Source of the DNA: Pomacea canaliculata
Taxonomy: Eukaryota > Mollusca > Gastropoda > Architaenioglossa > Ampullariidae
Assembly (NCBI RefSeq): GCF_003073045.1
Contig: NC_037590.1
Span: 2,940,016-3,004,015, forward strand
Length of the DNA stretch: 64,000 nt
Direction of reading: 5' to 3'
Positions 1 through 11,479 of the stretch are shown here, piece after piece. Positions within the stretch are counted from its first letter, which is position 1. Each line of letters begins with the position of its first letter. The position numbers were made by a program, and so were the translations under genes. The notes under the pieces were generated by a model. The model was not told the origin of the DNA, searched no databases, and saw only the letters and a list, made by a program, of their open reading frames with translations.

Positions 1-427
1 CTCTCGTGTCTGTCTGACTCAAACCTCGCTCATTCACTCACTCTAGTGACTGAATGGTAATGAGTGACTGAGAAAACCATGCCCCTGCCTTAGCAGCTCT
101 TGCACATACCCGTAATTATCTGAATCTACCTACGTACCTACAAACTTCAGTACATTTTAATGTACCGACATCAGCAATTCCCATGAGTAATATTGAAAGT
201 TACCGTTGCACTGGGTGTTTCATGATCGTCGACAGCCCGACTGAACAGCATGGACTGGACAAAGAGGATCCCGCAAAACATGGGACGAACGAACAATCTG
301 TAAATCGTGTAAACAGGTTTCACTGTAAAACGAATAGTAATGGGCTTTGAAACAGATTAGTGATTTGTGCTTTGCTTGACTTTTAGCTGATTCGCTTCAA
401 ATGCTTCCTAGATTTTTATTAAGCCTG

Positions 428-474
<47 letters not shown>

Positions 475-886
475 CGCAAATGTGCTGACTCAACAGAACA
501 AGTCTCTTCTGCAAAAATGTTGAGATCGTGCACTATTTCCTGCTAAATTTTCTCATTTGCATTTGCATAATGGGTAGAGGTTACAATAATGTTGGAAGTC
601 ATCTGAGGTCTGAGACACTATACGTCAGACTACCTCCATCTCCTCGCCATAAGTAAAGTTCCTTAACCCCACAAAGAAGCCCATCAACCCCGAACCATTG
701 TCTCGCGACAAGAAGAAATCGTACCAGGCTTAAGAGAAAATGAATTAAAGCCTAAAAATTAGTATAAAGATGATACTTTGGAATTTTCCAAGGAAAAAAT
801 CCTTATTTTTACTAAAGAGCGTTTAATACAAATGATTGTTCATTAGCAGCGATGCAATAAAAGGTTTTGGAGACAGCGAGACTTAC
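1..886. other. Chitin synthase intron sequence to the left edge
   Basis: The last visible chitin synthase exon ends in a GTAAGT donor (minus strand, 886-881). No following exon that continues the family sequence was found here, so this stretch is most simply intron. It holds an (AAC)n microsatellite and otherwise nothing I can support. Confidence 0.5.
428..476. repeat. (AAC)n microsatellite
   Basis: About 16 uninterrupted AAC units on the plus strand, inside the presumed chitin synthase intron. Confidence 0.95.
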
Positions 887-3800
887 TTGTCTGTGGATGC
901 CACTCTTTCTGCAGAAGGAGTCCAGACGTGAGAGCAGGTCAAGGCCATCTGAAGAATGCCCCCAAAGATGATGGGCAGCCAGTACTCCCTGGAGTACTCT
1001 TTCAGCAGGTCCAGCAATGTGTTGTTGGGACCAAGGGTTGGCCAGAGAACGGAACAACCAAGGAGGGAGAAATGCTTCCGGTACATCGCCAGTGAGATGA
1101 CAAATGTGACGGGCACTTTGGAAGAAAACATGTGAACACACGTACACAGGCATACGGCCGCGCGCAGACGTGCATGAGCACACACACACATAACGAGAAT
1201 TTGCAGTTTGTAAAGATTTGCTTTAGAGTTTCTTTTATCATCGAAACTACTTGTCACAGAAACAACAACAAACCATCAAAGTAAAACAACAAAAACCCAA
1301 ACAAAGACAAGAAACTTTCTTTACATAACATGTCGAAGTCCCACGGCTAGACATAAATGAAGGCATCGTCATCAAATAAAGATGTCAAATGTGGCAAAGG
1401 AGGGTGGATGTAATTAAGTTGTGTGTAAGACATTCGGAAAGACACCCCTTCCCTCAAGAAAAAAAAGGGTTTATAAAGAGCTATGAATGAAGAGCAGTTG
1501 TCAGTGCCTACCTGTCAGAAGCAGTGGAAGGGAGAAACAAGGCTGCTGGGCATTGATTTTGCACGACACCTGTGCTGCTTTGTAGGCGGCGAAGCTGGTG
1601 AGGATGCAGACTCCAGCGACCGCGAACGGCAAGAAAGCTTTGCACCAGTCGTGAGGTCGACCGTTCGCGAGGCCCAGACCTCCTGTCCACAACACGCAGC
1701 CGCTGTCGGTTTTGTCGGTGACAAGGAAAAAAGTGGACACGCAGCTGTTTCCTCCGCTGGCCGACAGCAGGATCAAAGGAATCAAGAGGTTGAGGAGGAT
1801 TTTCCACACGGAACAGATGGCGTCTATTTTCGTGCGCCGGTCTTTGATGGAGTATTTGGCGCGGAAGAGGACGCTTCCGGCCATGAAACCTTCTTTAATC
1901 TTCAACTTGCGCATGTGGCGGATTTCATATCGCCGTGCAGTCTTCCAGGATTCCAAGACCGGAACGAAGTTGTCCCACCAGATGACGGAGACTAAGGTCA
2001 AGGACACTGGGCCGGCTATTCGAACGTTCATCGTTTCACTGCTCGCGTATATCTTGATACCCAGAATCATAACATACCCGAGCGAAAGCACGAATTCCAG
2101 AGCATTTATGATGCTAAATCCAAGTTTCTGTTGATAATAGAAAGAAATGGTGGCGTTATTTCTCAACTATATTTGTTCTGTCTTATTGGTCACTGGTCAA
2201 CACTGAAATTATTACTGACCTAAAAAGCTCCTGATGTGTAGTACCTTGGTGAGCTAAACACGAATATGACCATGAACATTTTTACTGGCTCTCGTTATGA
2301 AGATGTTTGATGTCGTCCATTGTCTATGTCTCACCCTGTAAATGTCTCCAGTGACGACATCCTGACTAAGCCTAGAATGACGTCATATCGCGTCATATTG
2401 CATAATACCGTCACGCACACGTCATCTAAAGTTTATTGCGTCATTTTCTGATGTAATGCAGTACTACTGGTATTAACCAGCGGTCAATCACTACTAGCAA
2501 GAAGAACAAGAAGAACAAGAAGAAGGCATCAAAGAGAAGGATCGTACTTCCTGTTCCTGTCCTTGTTCTTCCACCTTCCGCGGTCGATAAATGCGAAGTG
2601 CAGCCGGGACGAGAGAAGGAGCCAAGCTGAACATCAGCACTGTCAGAGGATCGTAACTAGGTGCTACCATAAACATGAACACATTTAGTCCCACGCTGTG
2701 AATCGTCTCTATGATCATTGCCTGTCACAAAGGGGAAAAACACAAACAAATTATGTCAAAAGTCTGCATTTGTAGAATGAACAAATAAAAATAGCTTTTC
2801 TCTTTTAACTATTCATAATAAATCCCACACAGCAATTTCTTCATAGCTCCCTCACATCAGGTTCAGTACAAACACACAGTGCTTTCTCATCCACCTCTAT
2901 TCTATATTCCTCACACCTGCAGCCTCTGCATCCCAGAGTCTCCGCAAGCATTTCAAACTCACCCTATTTATTCCTCTCCGGTTAAACGTTCTCGAAAAAC
3001 TGTCCCCCACTTTCTAATTACTGCCATTTGACCTCACTCGCCTCCCCTGCTACTTACCAGCAGCAGTGGTCTCCATGTCAACGACCTTGTTCTTTTAAGA
3101 CTGAGCCTCATCATGCATTTGCAGAAAGTGAAGATATAGGGCGCTGTCATCACTAAAATGGCGGCCCACACCCAACGCACGTCGACGTGCTCACCGGGGG
3201 GTCTTAGCACCTGACCACTGGGCAAGGCAAACGCTTTGCTGGTCGCATTAATGTTGAAGGCAATGATGAGAACACTGAGGACGCTGATTGAGGATGTGAA
3301 GATGGTGAACAAGAGAAGAAAGATGCAAAAGACGACTCGGCTGATGGCGTGTACACGTGACCAGAAATCCCGGTCCGCGTGAGCGAAATTTTCCCATGGA
3401 TTTTCTTCGAACACATCCCAATCGCCGATGGCCCTTCAACATGTTAGTTTTTGGATAAGTGAGAACATGACAAGTGACAAGATCGAAGTCATCTGTTCCT
3501 CTAACAGTGAAAGCTTAGTTTCATATATATTATATTCTTATGTCGCTTCTTGTCAATGTCGTACTCTGCTGGCTCCCTCTGCATGCCTGTCTCTGTCTCT
3601 CATGACCCAACTCTCTCTCTCTTGCTTTAACTTATTCATCTGTTTGTCTCTTTCATCTGTCTACTTCTCCTTCGTCTTATCTGTCAAATTGGTATGTCAA
3701 TTTCTCTTTTATCATAGGAAAGGATTGACAATTAATTGTAAATATCAACAAAATGCCCATTAGCTAAATGCGTAGTGTGACAACAGGTGGTGTAGTCTAT

Positions 3801-4168
3801 TCGATCCTTGATGATGATGATGGATGATGATGATGGATAATGGATGGATGATGATGATGATGATGAATCAAAACATTATTTTACCCTCCGCCTTCAAAGT
3901 CTTCAAAGTCGCGGAATCTGGAGTTGATCTCTTCAGACCCGCCGGATGCACCATCCATGGCGTAGTCAGTCGCGGTGGAGGCATCGTCAATGAACTTCTC
4001 ATCTACTAGTTTTGCCACGGACCAGTTGTCGCTGTCATTTACTTCAGAACCACTGTCGCAGGGAGGTGGTGGAAAATCATTGCTATCACCATAGCCAGGG
4101 TTATCTAAGCCGTCCCCCGACGATGATTTCTCTGATGTGACGAACACAATGGTTGGAGATGAATCCAT
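887..4168 (-). CDS. CHS: Chitin synthase, N-terminal membrane region (3' part beyond window)
   Basis: Family 2 glycosyltransferase of the plasma membrane that polymerises UDP-GlcNAc into chitin; in molluscs used for shell, radula and gut linings. Coding exons, in order on the minus strand: 4168-3885, 3433-3058, 2721-2548, 2127-1512, 1115-887. Junction phases are 2,0,0,1, and the last exon ends in phase 2 at a GTAAGT donor. About 560 residues are encoded. Residues 1-94 are acidic and Ser/Asp-rich; then comes the family motif WDVF, a pair of membrane helices with RWVWA, the ETIHSVGL segment, the motif VIWWDNFV (family W-W/E-N-F-V) and, at the end, HVWTPSAERVAST, matching the HIWTP.CERLA.T of insect enzymes. 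These matches and the consistent phases make the family call strong. The catalytic EDR and QRRRW motifs are not in the window. The start at 4168 follows an acceptor at 4183-4185, so a 5' UTR intron, or an upstream coding exon joined in phase 1, is possible. No myosin head was seen upstream. Confidence 0.86.
3807..3866. repeat. GAT-type microsatellite
   Basis: Interrupted GAT/GGAT units lying just downstream (minus strand) of the donor of the first chitin synthase coding exon. Confidence 0.9.
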
Positions 4169-4182
4169 GATTTGAAATACAC

Positions 4183-7100
4183 CTGGAAAAAACAGATCAG
4201 AAATTGGTTTGCCGAAGAAGTGATTTTGAAGTGATACACCTCTTATAAAGATATATCTAGTGTTAATTTTTCCCATGCTGTTTAGTGATGGTTGTAAACT
4301 TGAGGGTCTTTAACAATGGACCTAAATTTAGATTGTGGGAGAAGTCAAATATTTTTAACCAAAGCTTATCTAATACATATGATGTAGATAGATATCACAC
4401 TACAACTTATTCGTGTTGAATACACAGCACGTAATTTTAAAAAACACAAAGAAACCAACAAAGAAGTAAATAAAATATTTACTCCAGTACAAAAAAAATG
4501 AATAACTCCAAGAGCAGACAATATCTGAATTTCTATAAGGATTATAAAAGCGAGTCTTAGTCACTGTTTGTTTGTTTGTTTGTTTGTTTGTTTGTTTGTT
4601 TGTTTGTTTGTTTGGTTGTTGTTGTTTTTTTTGTTTGTTTGTTTTTTTTTTCAATAATGGGGTAGGCAGAGGGATTTCCTCTCAACTATGAAATAACAGT
4701 GATACGGTGTAGATTATGGTAGTTTTACAATTACCCTGACAATAGAATTAGTGTCGATAGTGAAACTGGCAATTCTTATAAAAAAATTTTGGGATCAAAT
4801 AGCTTAGTGGCTATAGGAGTGGTAAACTCCAGTGATTCCCGCCAGGCCATGTGGAAAGTGAAGTCCCAACCTTTTTACATCGGGCCTGAAGTAGCTACTG
4901 TTGTTTCCGCGGAAGTGAATCTGACGTGGTACTGTAATCCGCCATGTTTATTTACTTTAGCCAAAGATGTTGATATATAAATTCTTGTCATAATACTTGA
5001 CAACACTCATGCACATCACAAGTTAATCGAGAACAGTATTCGTTGCCTGTTGCGGCCCTATGCTCCTTGAGGAGTAACAAGGAATGATGATGATGATTCG
5101 TTGCCTAGTGACGCCGCCATCTTGTATCTAAAGCGGGAAGTAACTCTGCAAACAATGGCGACGTTTGGCCACAACAGAAAAAAATAACGACAGTCAGTAA
5201 ACCGAATGCCGCAATGGTGTTTATAGCCGGCCAGTCTGGTAGCAGACATGGTTAAACATCCATAATTCTATAATTCTCCTTCAAAAATGTGTCCCTATAC
5301 TCTTCAAACAGATACTTTCCACGTTGGACCGTCAGTAACATGAGATTGAGAAAAGCCAGAATTACTGTGGAGATAAAACTGTTGTGGCTAAGGATCCTGT
5401 TGACCTGCTGTGGCTGCTGATAACGTTCAGGAAGCTCGAGATTGAGAGCTGCCCTGAGATGTAAGCGAGAACAGTGCTGATAATTACCGAGCTTCTGCCC
5501 CTACTTACTCAAGCAAACACAAAGTCACACCAGCCATCTTGTGCCTGTAAGACGAGCAGACATCTTGGAGGTGACGTCAGAGTTTGACCTGAGTGCATCC
5601 CAGTGGAAGGACGCTGGTCACTCCCATGATCGATACCCGGCCGCCATCTTGTTATCGTTTTGCTCTATTTTCGGGTTTTGATTTTTTTTTTTTTGTTGTT
5701 GTTGTTTGTGAAACTGATTTTTGTGGCTGATATTCAAATTGTGTAAATTCCTAATATGTCGGTTTCGCTATGTTTATTTCTCCATTCAGCCTTTTTTTTT
5801 ACTTTGCAAACCACACATAATACATTACAATCAAAAGAATTATTTAATTTTTTTAAACGGGTTACTCGGGTGGCACGCAAGACCATGAACCTTACCTCTG
5901 GCCTAATTGTAACCGAAGCACAGAAACCGCCACTAAAATATGCCTATCAACCGATTCATTAAAGGCAGCTCATTAATGCCACACATCCTTGTTCGAATTG
6001 CTCACCTCTGTACCCTATACTACTATTCAAACATCTTAACATGGCGTCGCGCATGCCATGAAAATTTACATTGTAATGTTTTAGAACCGAGAGCTCTTTT
6101 GTCTCTACACTACTTACTTTCACCATCATGTAAAATTATCTTGTGTCAGTGTCTTTGAGACTATTTCCCGATGATTTTTCTTGCCACTATTCATGACTAA
6201 GCAAAGTCCCTATATCTTCTGAAATTTTCTTTTTGCCAATTGCAACAGATTGAGTGGTCATACTAGTCCACCATGGTGAACACAGCCACAGTCAGGGATA
6301 TAAAAAGTCATGTTTGTGGTATCAGCTCTCAACATCTTTAGTGAGGTGCACACCCGCAGTCATGAGATAGATAAGAGATACAACGTGTCAGTCTTATTAG
6401 TGAGGTCCGAAATATTTGAAATACCTCAGTCAATTTACAATTTACTTGTATAAAGTTGCATAAGATTTTCTAGCAAAATTCTAGAAAAATTCTGTGCTGC
6501 ATAATAACATGGGGGAAAAATATGAACAATAATTTATGAGATCAGCATGGAAATACTAGGTCAGGTTTGTCCAAATAAAAACATTAATTATTTTCAGACA
6601 GAATATAATATTTTGGTAAAGTTTTATTTAAACAACAAAATTAACTCATAATCCTCAATGTAACAAATGTTGATAAAAGAATTGAATAGTTAATATGAAA
6701 TGAATTATCCAGACAACCACATTGGGCTAAGCATACAGTACATTCCTCTGAGGGAGACACAGAAGTGTTTCGATAATCTAATCACCAAACACTCCTTTAA
6801 AGACAGTGTGGAAGCAGCAAACCTCTTACGAGAAGTGGTGAACGGATGTAGAGGTGTGAGATACATTTTTATTGCGCACAGGTTTTTTTTTCATTTTCCA
6901 GGAAAAAACTGTTACACCCACAGAGCTGTCTCATCGGGTGGGTGAATTTATTTCTAGATAAACTATTACATCCACTGTTTTGTCGGGTTTTTTTGGGAGG
7001 GGAGGGTTAATTGGTATAAATAGATTCAATTGCTTATAAAGACGGTTACATTTACAGAGTTTGTGGGTGCGGGTGGGCAGATTGGTATAAACAGATGCGC

Positions 7101-8885
7101 TTATAAAGATGGCTGTATTACATATCTCTTTCGTCGTGTTAGTTGTATTTTATAAAATTCTATTATTTCTGGAGCAAATCAAGACACTTAATAAACTCGC
7201 CTATAACAGCAACTTTTCCAGTTTTCTCTTTGAATAAACCTGAACACCAGATAATCACCAACCTCTACATCGCCAACATTGAGACGCTATTTCAACATTC
7301 CAAAAATATTTGAAAACAGTTGGTTGTGGTGGATAATTACTTGCGGTGCTTTGTCTTTCCCAAGAAAATAAGCTTACATCCTCTACTTTGTTCCATTTGT
7401 ATGGAGATTTGACTAAAATGTAACAAAGAATTGTGAATTGCTAGGAAAATAAAATCAGAAATAAATCGCAACATTTTCAGTAATAACTACAGTCAATACC
7501 AGATACTTCGAAGCCCTCATCGGAGTGTGTTAATTTGGTTCTCTACCTAAAATGTGTTTAATATCCTTGTTTATTTTAATCTTTATCTTCTATCCTCTAC
7601 TACCCTAATGTAGGCAGGGACGATAAATGGTCAACTGCATTCACGAATTCAAACAAAACGAAAGAGAAAAACCAGTATGAAGATGATTGAGGTAACATTT
7701 AGTTAAAATGTAGACCTTTGCTGCTATTGAAGTTATCTGCCAGCACAATTTTATTAAAAATCAATGTTATTCTAGTGGAGAATTATTGATAGAAAATGTA
7801 CAAGAAAGGGATGGCGGTGTGAGAATCCTCCAGGGGAAATATACAAAGCCAGACCAAAGTCGAGAAATTATTTTGGGTTTTGTTGTCGTCTTTAAGAAAC
7901 TGCGAAAACTGCAATCATGGCTCTGGTATTAAGCATCGCAGGTTGGAGTGATCACAAACAAAATGGAGAATTTACTCACCGAAGAAAAGGTTCTTTCAAG
8001 GCTGTCTTTTTGTTTTATCTCGAGTAGAGGGTGCAGGCAGAGACAATGTCCCCGCCGTGTAGTTTTTCCTTACACGGCCGTATCTACACCACATGGAGTC
8101 AGTCTGTTTTCAACACACAAAGCCACTAATTTGGGTCGTAGATAAGGTTTTAAGGTTGAAATCAGCTTGTAATCCACAGAGTAGCCTGTCCCTGCTTGCT
8201 GCTGATGGTAGCCTCCGTGTACCCGCTATTGTCTGTGCCATCAGTGATAAACTGTCTCTCGGGGTCTGCAGTTGAGTTTTTATATGTGCACGTGACTGCC
8301 TCTACTGGCCTCCATCTGCTGATAACTTTTTTTAAAAGTATTACCACAGCGACGAAAACAGATATGAACCCCAGGTTGACTTAAAAACATGGTTTGTTTT
8401 ACCGTGTATCAGAGAGACAGAGCAATTGCATTCAGTTACTCAGATTGATGGATGGATGTGTCGTCTTGACTGTCTTTATGCCTTTATGAAAGTATATATC
8501 TTTCAATCAGGTCAGCCACACCGAATTTAAACAAATGATAAAAAATAAATGTTTAAATCTTTTTATAGGTCAACCTTTTTAATCTTCATCAGATGAAAGA
8601 GGACAAAGAGTTGAACTGGAAGTGAACGTTACAGGTGTTGATATTGAAGAGCTATCTTTCTCAGATATTGTCATTCTAATATTCCCTTTTAAGTAAGTGT
8701 GTGTGTTGGGTGTGGGGGTTAGAAGCATTGAAGTGACATAAATATTGGTTTTGCCATGGACGTCCAAGATCACCAACACAGTTTAGGAGGTGTGCGCTAC
8801 TGGTTGCAGGAAAACTAGAAGTCGAATGCTAAAAAAAGTCACATACATACCATAAATACAGTAAGTTTTGATTTGTGCCTAAACC
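4183..8885. other. Non-coding stretch upstream of chitin synthase
   Basis: No reading frame here exceeds about 85 codons, and none shows a recognisable domain or splice-compatible neighbour. It should contain the chitin synthase promoter and any untranslated first exon, but no unambiguous site was found. Confidence 0.5.
4566..4614. repeat. (GTTT)n microsatellite
   Basis: About 12 tandem TTTG units followed by T-rich sequence, upstream of the chitin synthase start. Confidence 0.95.
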
Positions 8886-8889
8886 CGAA

Positions 8890-9475
8890 TATCGTTCTTG
8901 CAACATACTAATTTACTGTATATTATTCTTACAACATATTAATTACTGAATGTTGTTTTTACAGCATACTAATTACTGAATATTATTCTTACACCATGCT
9001 AATTACTGAATATTATTCTTACAACATACTAATGTGACTTGCACCTGAACCTGAATATTGTTCTTGCAGCATATTAATTACTGAAAACTGTTCGTACAAC
9101 ATACTACCCAGATAGCATGAAAACATTTTAAAAACGTTTTAAAAACGTGTCATGCGAAACATTTAAATTAGGTTTAAAAAACATTTTAAAAACGTTTTAA
9201 AAACGTTTACATACGAATATTTATTAAATGTTTTTAAAATGTTTTACAGAAAAATGTTTATAAAACGTTTTAAAAACATTTGAAAAACGTTATAAAAATG
9301 TTTGCAGAAAACGTTTTAAAAACATTAGTTTGATGTGCATGATAAACGTTTTAAAAACGTTTCTGCAAACATTTTTAAAACGTTTTATGTAAACATTTTA
9401 AAACGTTTTTAAAACGTTTTTAAAACGTTTGCATGCTATCTGGGTAATTACTGAATGTTGTTATTTACAAGATAC
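8890..9475. repeat. Degenerate tandem repeat of about 30-36 bp, interrupted by a MITE
   Basis: Six or more diverged copies built on CATACTAATTACTGAATATT run from about 8890 to 9106, and one further copy resumes at 9445. The interruption is the inverted-repeat element at 9107-9444. Confidence 0.8.
9107..9444. mobile_element. 338-bp MITE with TA target duplication
   Basis: Perfect 13-bp terminal inverted repeats (CCCAGATAGCATG at the left, its complement at the right), flanked on both sides by TA. The interior has no coding capacity and is made of short AACGTTTT/AAAACGTT runs in both orientations, so the whole element could fold into a long imperfect hairpin. The surrounding tandem repeat gives the unoccupied target, ACTAATTACTG, which confirms a two-base TA duplication. 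TA duplication suggests the Tc1/mariner superfamily, but the terminus was not matched to a named family. Confidence 0.85.
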
Positions 9476-10272
9476 TACTGAAATCGAAGTACACAACCCC
9501 CTTTAGTTAGCGAGATAGCTGACGAGGTCAAGCGCTCCCAAGCCATTATGGGGTAATAGTAAGTGGTTCAACATCTCTAGGCATGACATAAAGAAGGCAG
9601 AACCCATCCCTCCCATTCCAAACTCCCTATAGTTTAAAGCTTCCTGGCCACTGGGAGTCTATGAGTCAGGTGAACCCTTGATCTAAGAGAGGTCACAGGG
9701 GTCACTTATTGGTGTGCATGCGTCTTCCTGAGAACATCGATAGTTGAAGGTTTTCGATAATTAAAGGTTAAAAATATTAAGATTTTTTTCAAAATTTTCA
9801 ATAAATTAACACATACAGAAGAACAGTTCACGACAGTGGCCTGACGACGTAGAATAGAAATACCCTTCCACCCCAATCATTTATCTCTGGACATACCCGT
9901 TGTTTTTCTCTTTTACTTCAAGGTTTTCAGTCCAGAAAATGTGTGTAAAAATCGAGAAATAGAAATCTCCAAGATCTGAAAACGTAGGAGGTTTGGTCGG
10001 AGGTCACATCAGTGACATTTTGTGACAAATCAAACATAAAAGTTCAATGTTTTTATGTAATTACTGCTATTAAATATTAGCGACACATATTTACATGTAC
10101 ATGCTAATGATGTCCCCTTAATGTCAATACTATTAATACGTACATTGGTGTGATTTTTCTGATCGTCGATAAAACTGACATTATGTTCACAGCTTTATGT
10201 AACATTAAAAATTAGAACTCTTGATTTATAATGGACAAACCACATTCGCACATATTCAATTGCAGCGATGAG

Positions 10273-10277
<5 letters not shown>

Positions 10278-10351
<74 letters not shown>
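10278..10351. repeat. (CA)n microsatellite
   Basis: About 36 uninterrupted CA units; the poly-His-Thr and poly-Cys-Val frames over it are artefacts. Confidence 0.97.
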
Positions 10352-10353
<2 letters not shown>

Positions 10354-11164
10354 CATAAAATATACGCACGCACGCATGCTATTCGGACACGCCAAAGAAG
10401 AGCTTTTCTCTTTGTACGTTCTCAAAACTTTTCGAGGTGATTTTTATCTAATTTATTCAAGATTTCCTTTGCATTTTGTGTTAGTGTATCCGACTAATAA
10501 CCATGTCAAAGCACGATTATGACATCAGTAAAATCATCGACGCTTATTATCTTAGTTTTAGCGGATTAGTCATGCAAATCCGGATGTGCACTTGCTGTTT
10601 GAAGATCATGGCAGATTCCTTACCCACCTCACCAGTCAGCCTGGAGCTGTTATCAGTGTTGTGTGACTGGAGTCGTCAGGGTTTTTGTCTGTTTTCGTTC
10701 TTGCCGACACGATCTTCACTGACTAAACATGCTGATAAGACAAGCATCTCGGCTGCACATCAAGGGGGAGGAGGGAAAGTTTCACTTGTGAATTTTCTAA
10801 GTACACAACGCATTTGGTGTCATCGAGATGTACCGAGGGGTCTGCTATCTGTTCAATGTGGTTGTCTCGGAGCATTGTCACGTGCACACTGATACTGAGC
10901 TGTTTTTCTGCTCCTGATGCGTGTTCAGGGCGTCAGCCAGTCGAATCCAACAAACACTACCAGCTATCAGTTGGCTTCCCACACCCTCTTTAGATACCTT
11001 ACATCTCCAGTGGACATCAATGCGCAACCAATCACGACATCGCTTCTCGGCATCATCAGTACCAGACTTGGACACTGACCAAAGCCCAGGAGAGAATAAT
11101 AAAATGAATGTCTCAGACGAGCAGAAAACAAGACTAAAAGGTATAGGATCCAAAATGAAAAGAA

Positions 11165-11475
11165 CAGAAAGATAGCGGGGCCCACACCAGTCCATCAACA
11201 CATCCTCTAGCAGAGAGTCGAGTGGTTCGGACACGACCAGGATGTTAACACTGAGAGCCTGCATTCAAAGATGCTGTGGCATCCGAGCAGGAGATAAAAC
11301 TACTCAGAGGCTGGATGGCTGTGGCAGAGACCCTGTCATCACCTGTCCATAATGTCACCGAGACCTCGTACAGAGATCCTGTCATCACCTGTCCATACTG
11401 TCACCGAGACTTCATACGGAGCCATTTCCCTACGACACCCCAGGGTACCAGCAGAAAATTAAGAAAGAAGAACTA
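11165..11475 (+). mobile_element. Decayed non-LTR retrotransposon fragment (uncertain)
   Basis: A short frame at 11210-11290 reads RVEWFGHDQDVNTESLHSKM, which resembles the post-RT segment of LINE polymerases (R.RW.GHV.RM...RLP.K.L). Downstream a CPYCHRDF stretch resembles the terminal zinc-knuckle-like motif of such proteins, in another frame. A tandem duplication of about 46 bp covers 11326-11418. There are stops and frame changes throughout, so this would be an inactive relic. Confidence 0.35.
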
Positions 11476-11479
11476 GTCG

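Noticed and set aside
1483..1995. Plus-strand frame of 170 codons at the left end
   Set aside because: It is antisense to the chitin synthase exon 1512-2127, which has family motifs and matching splice phases.
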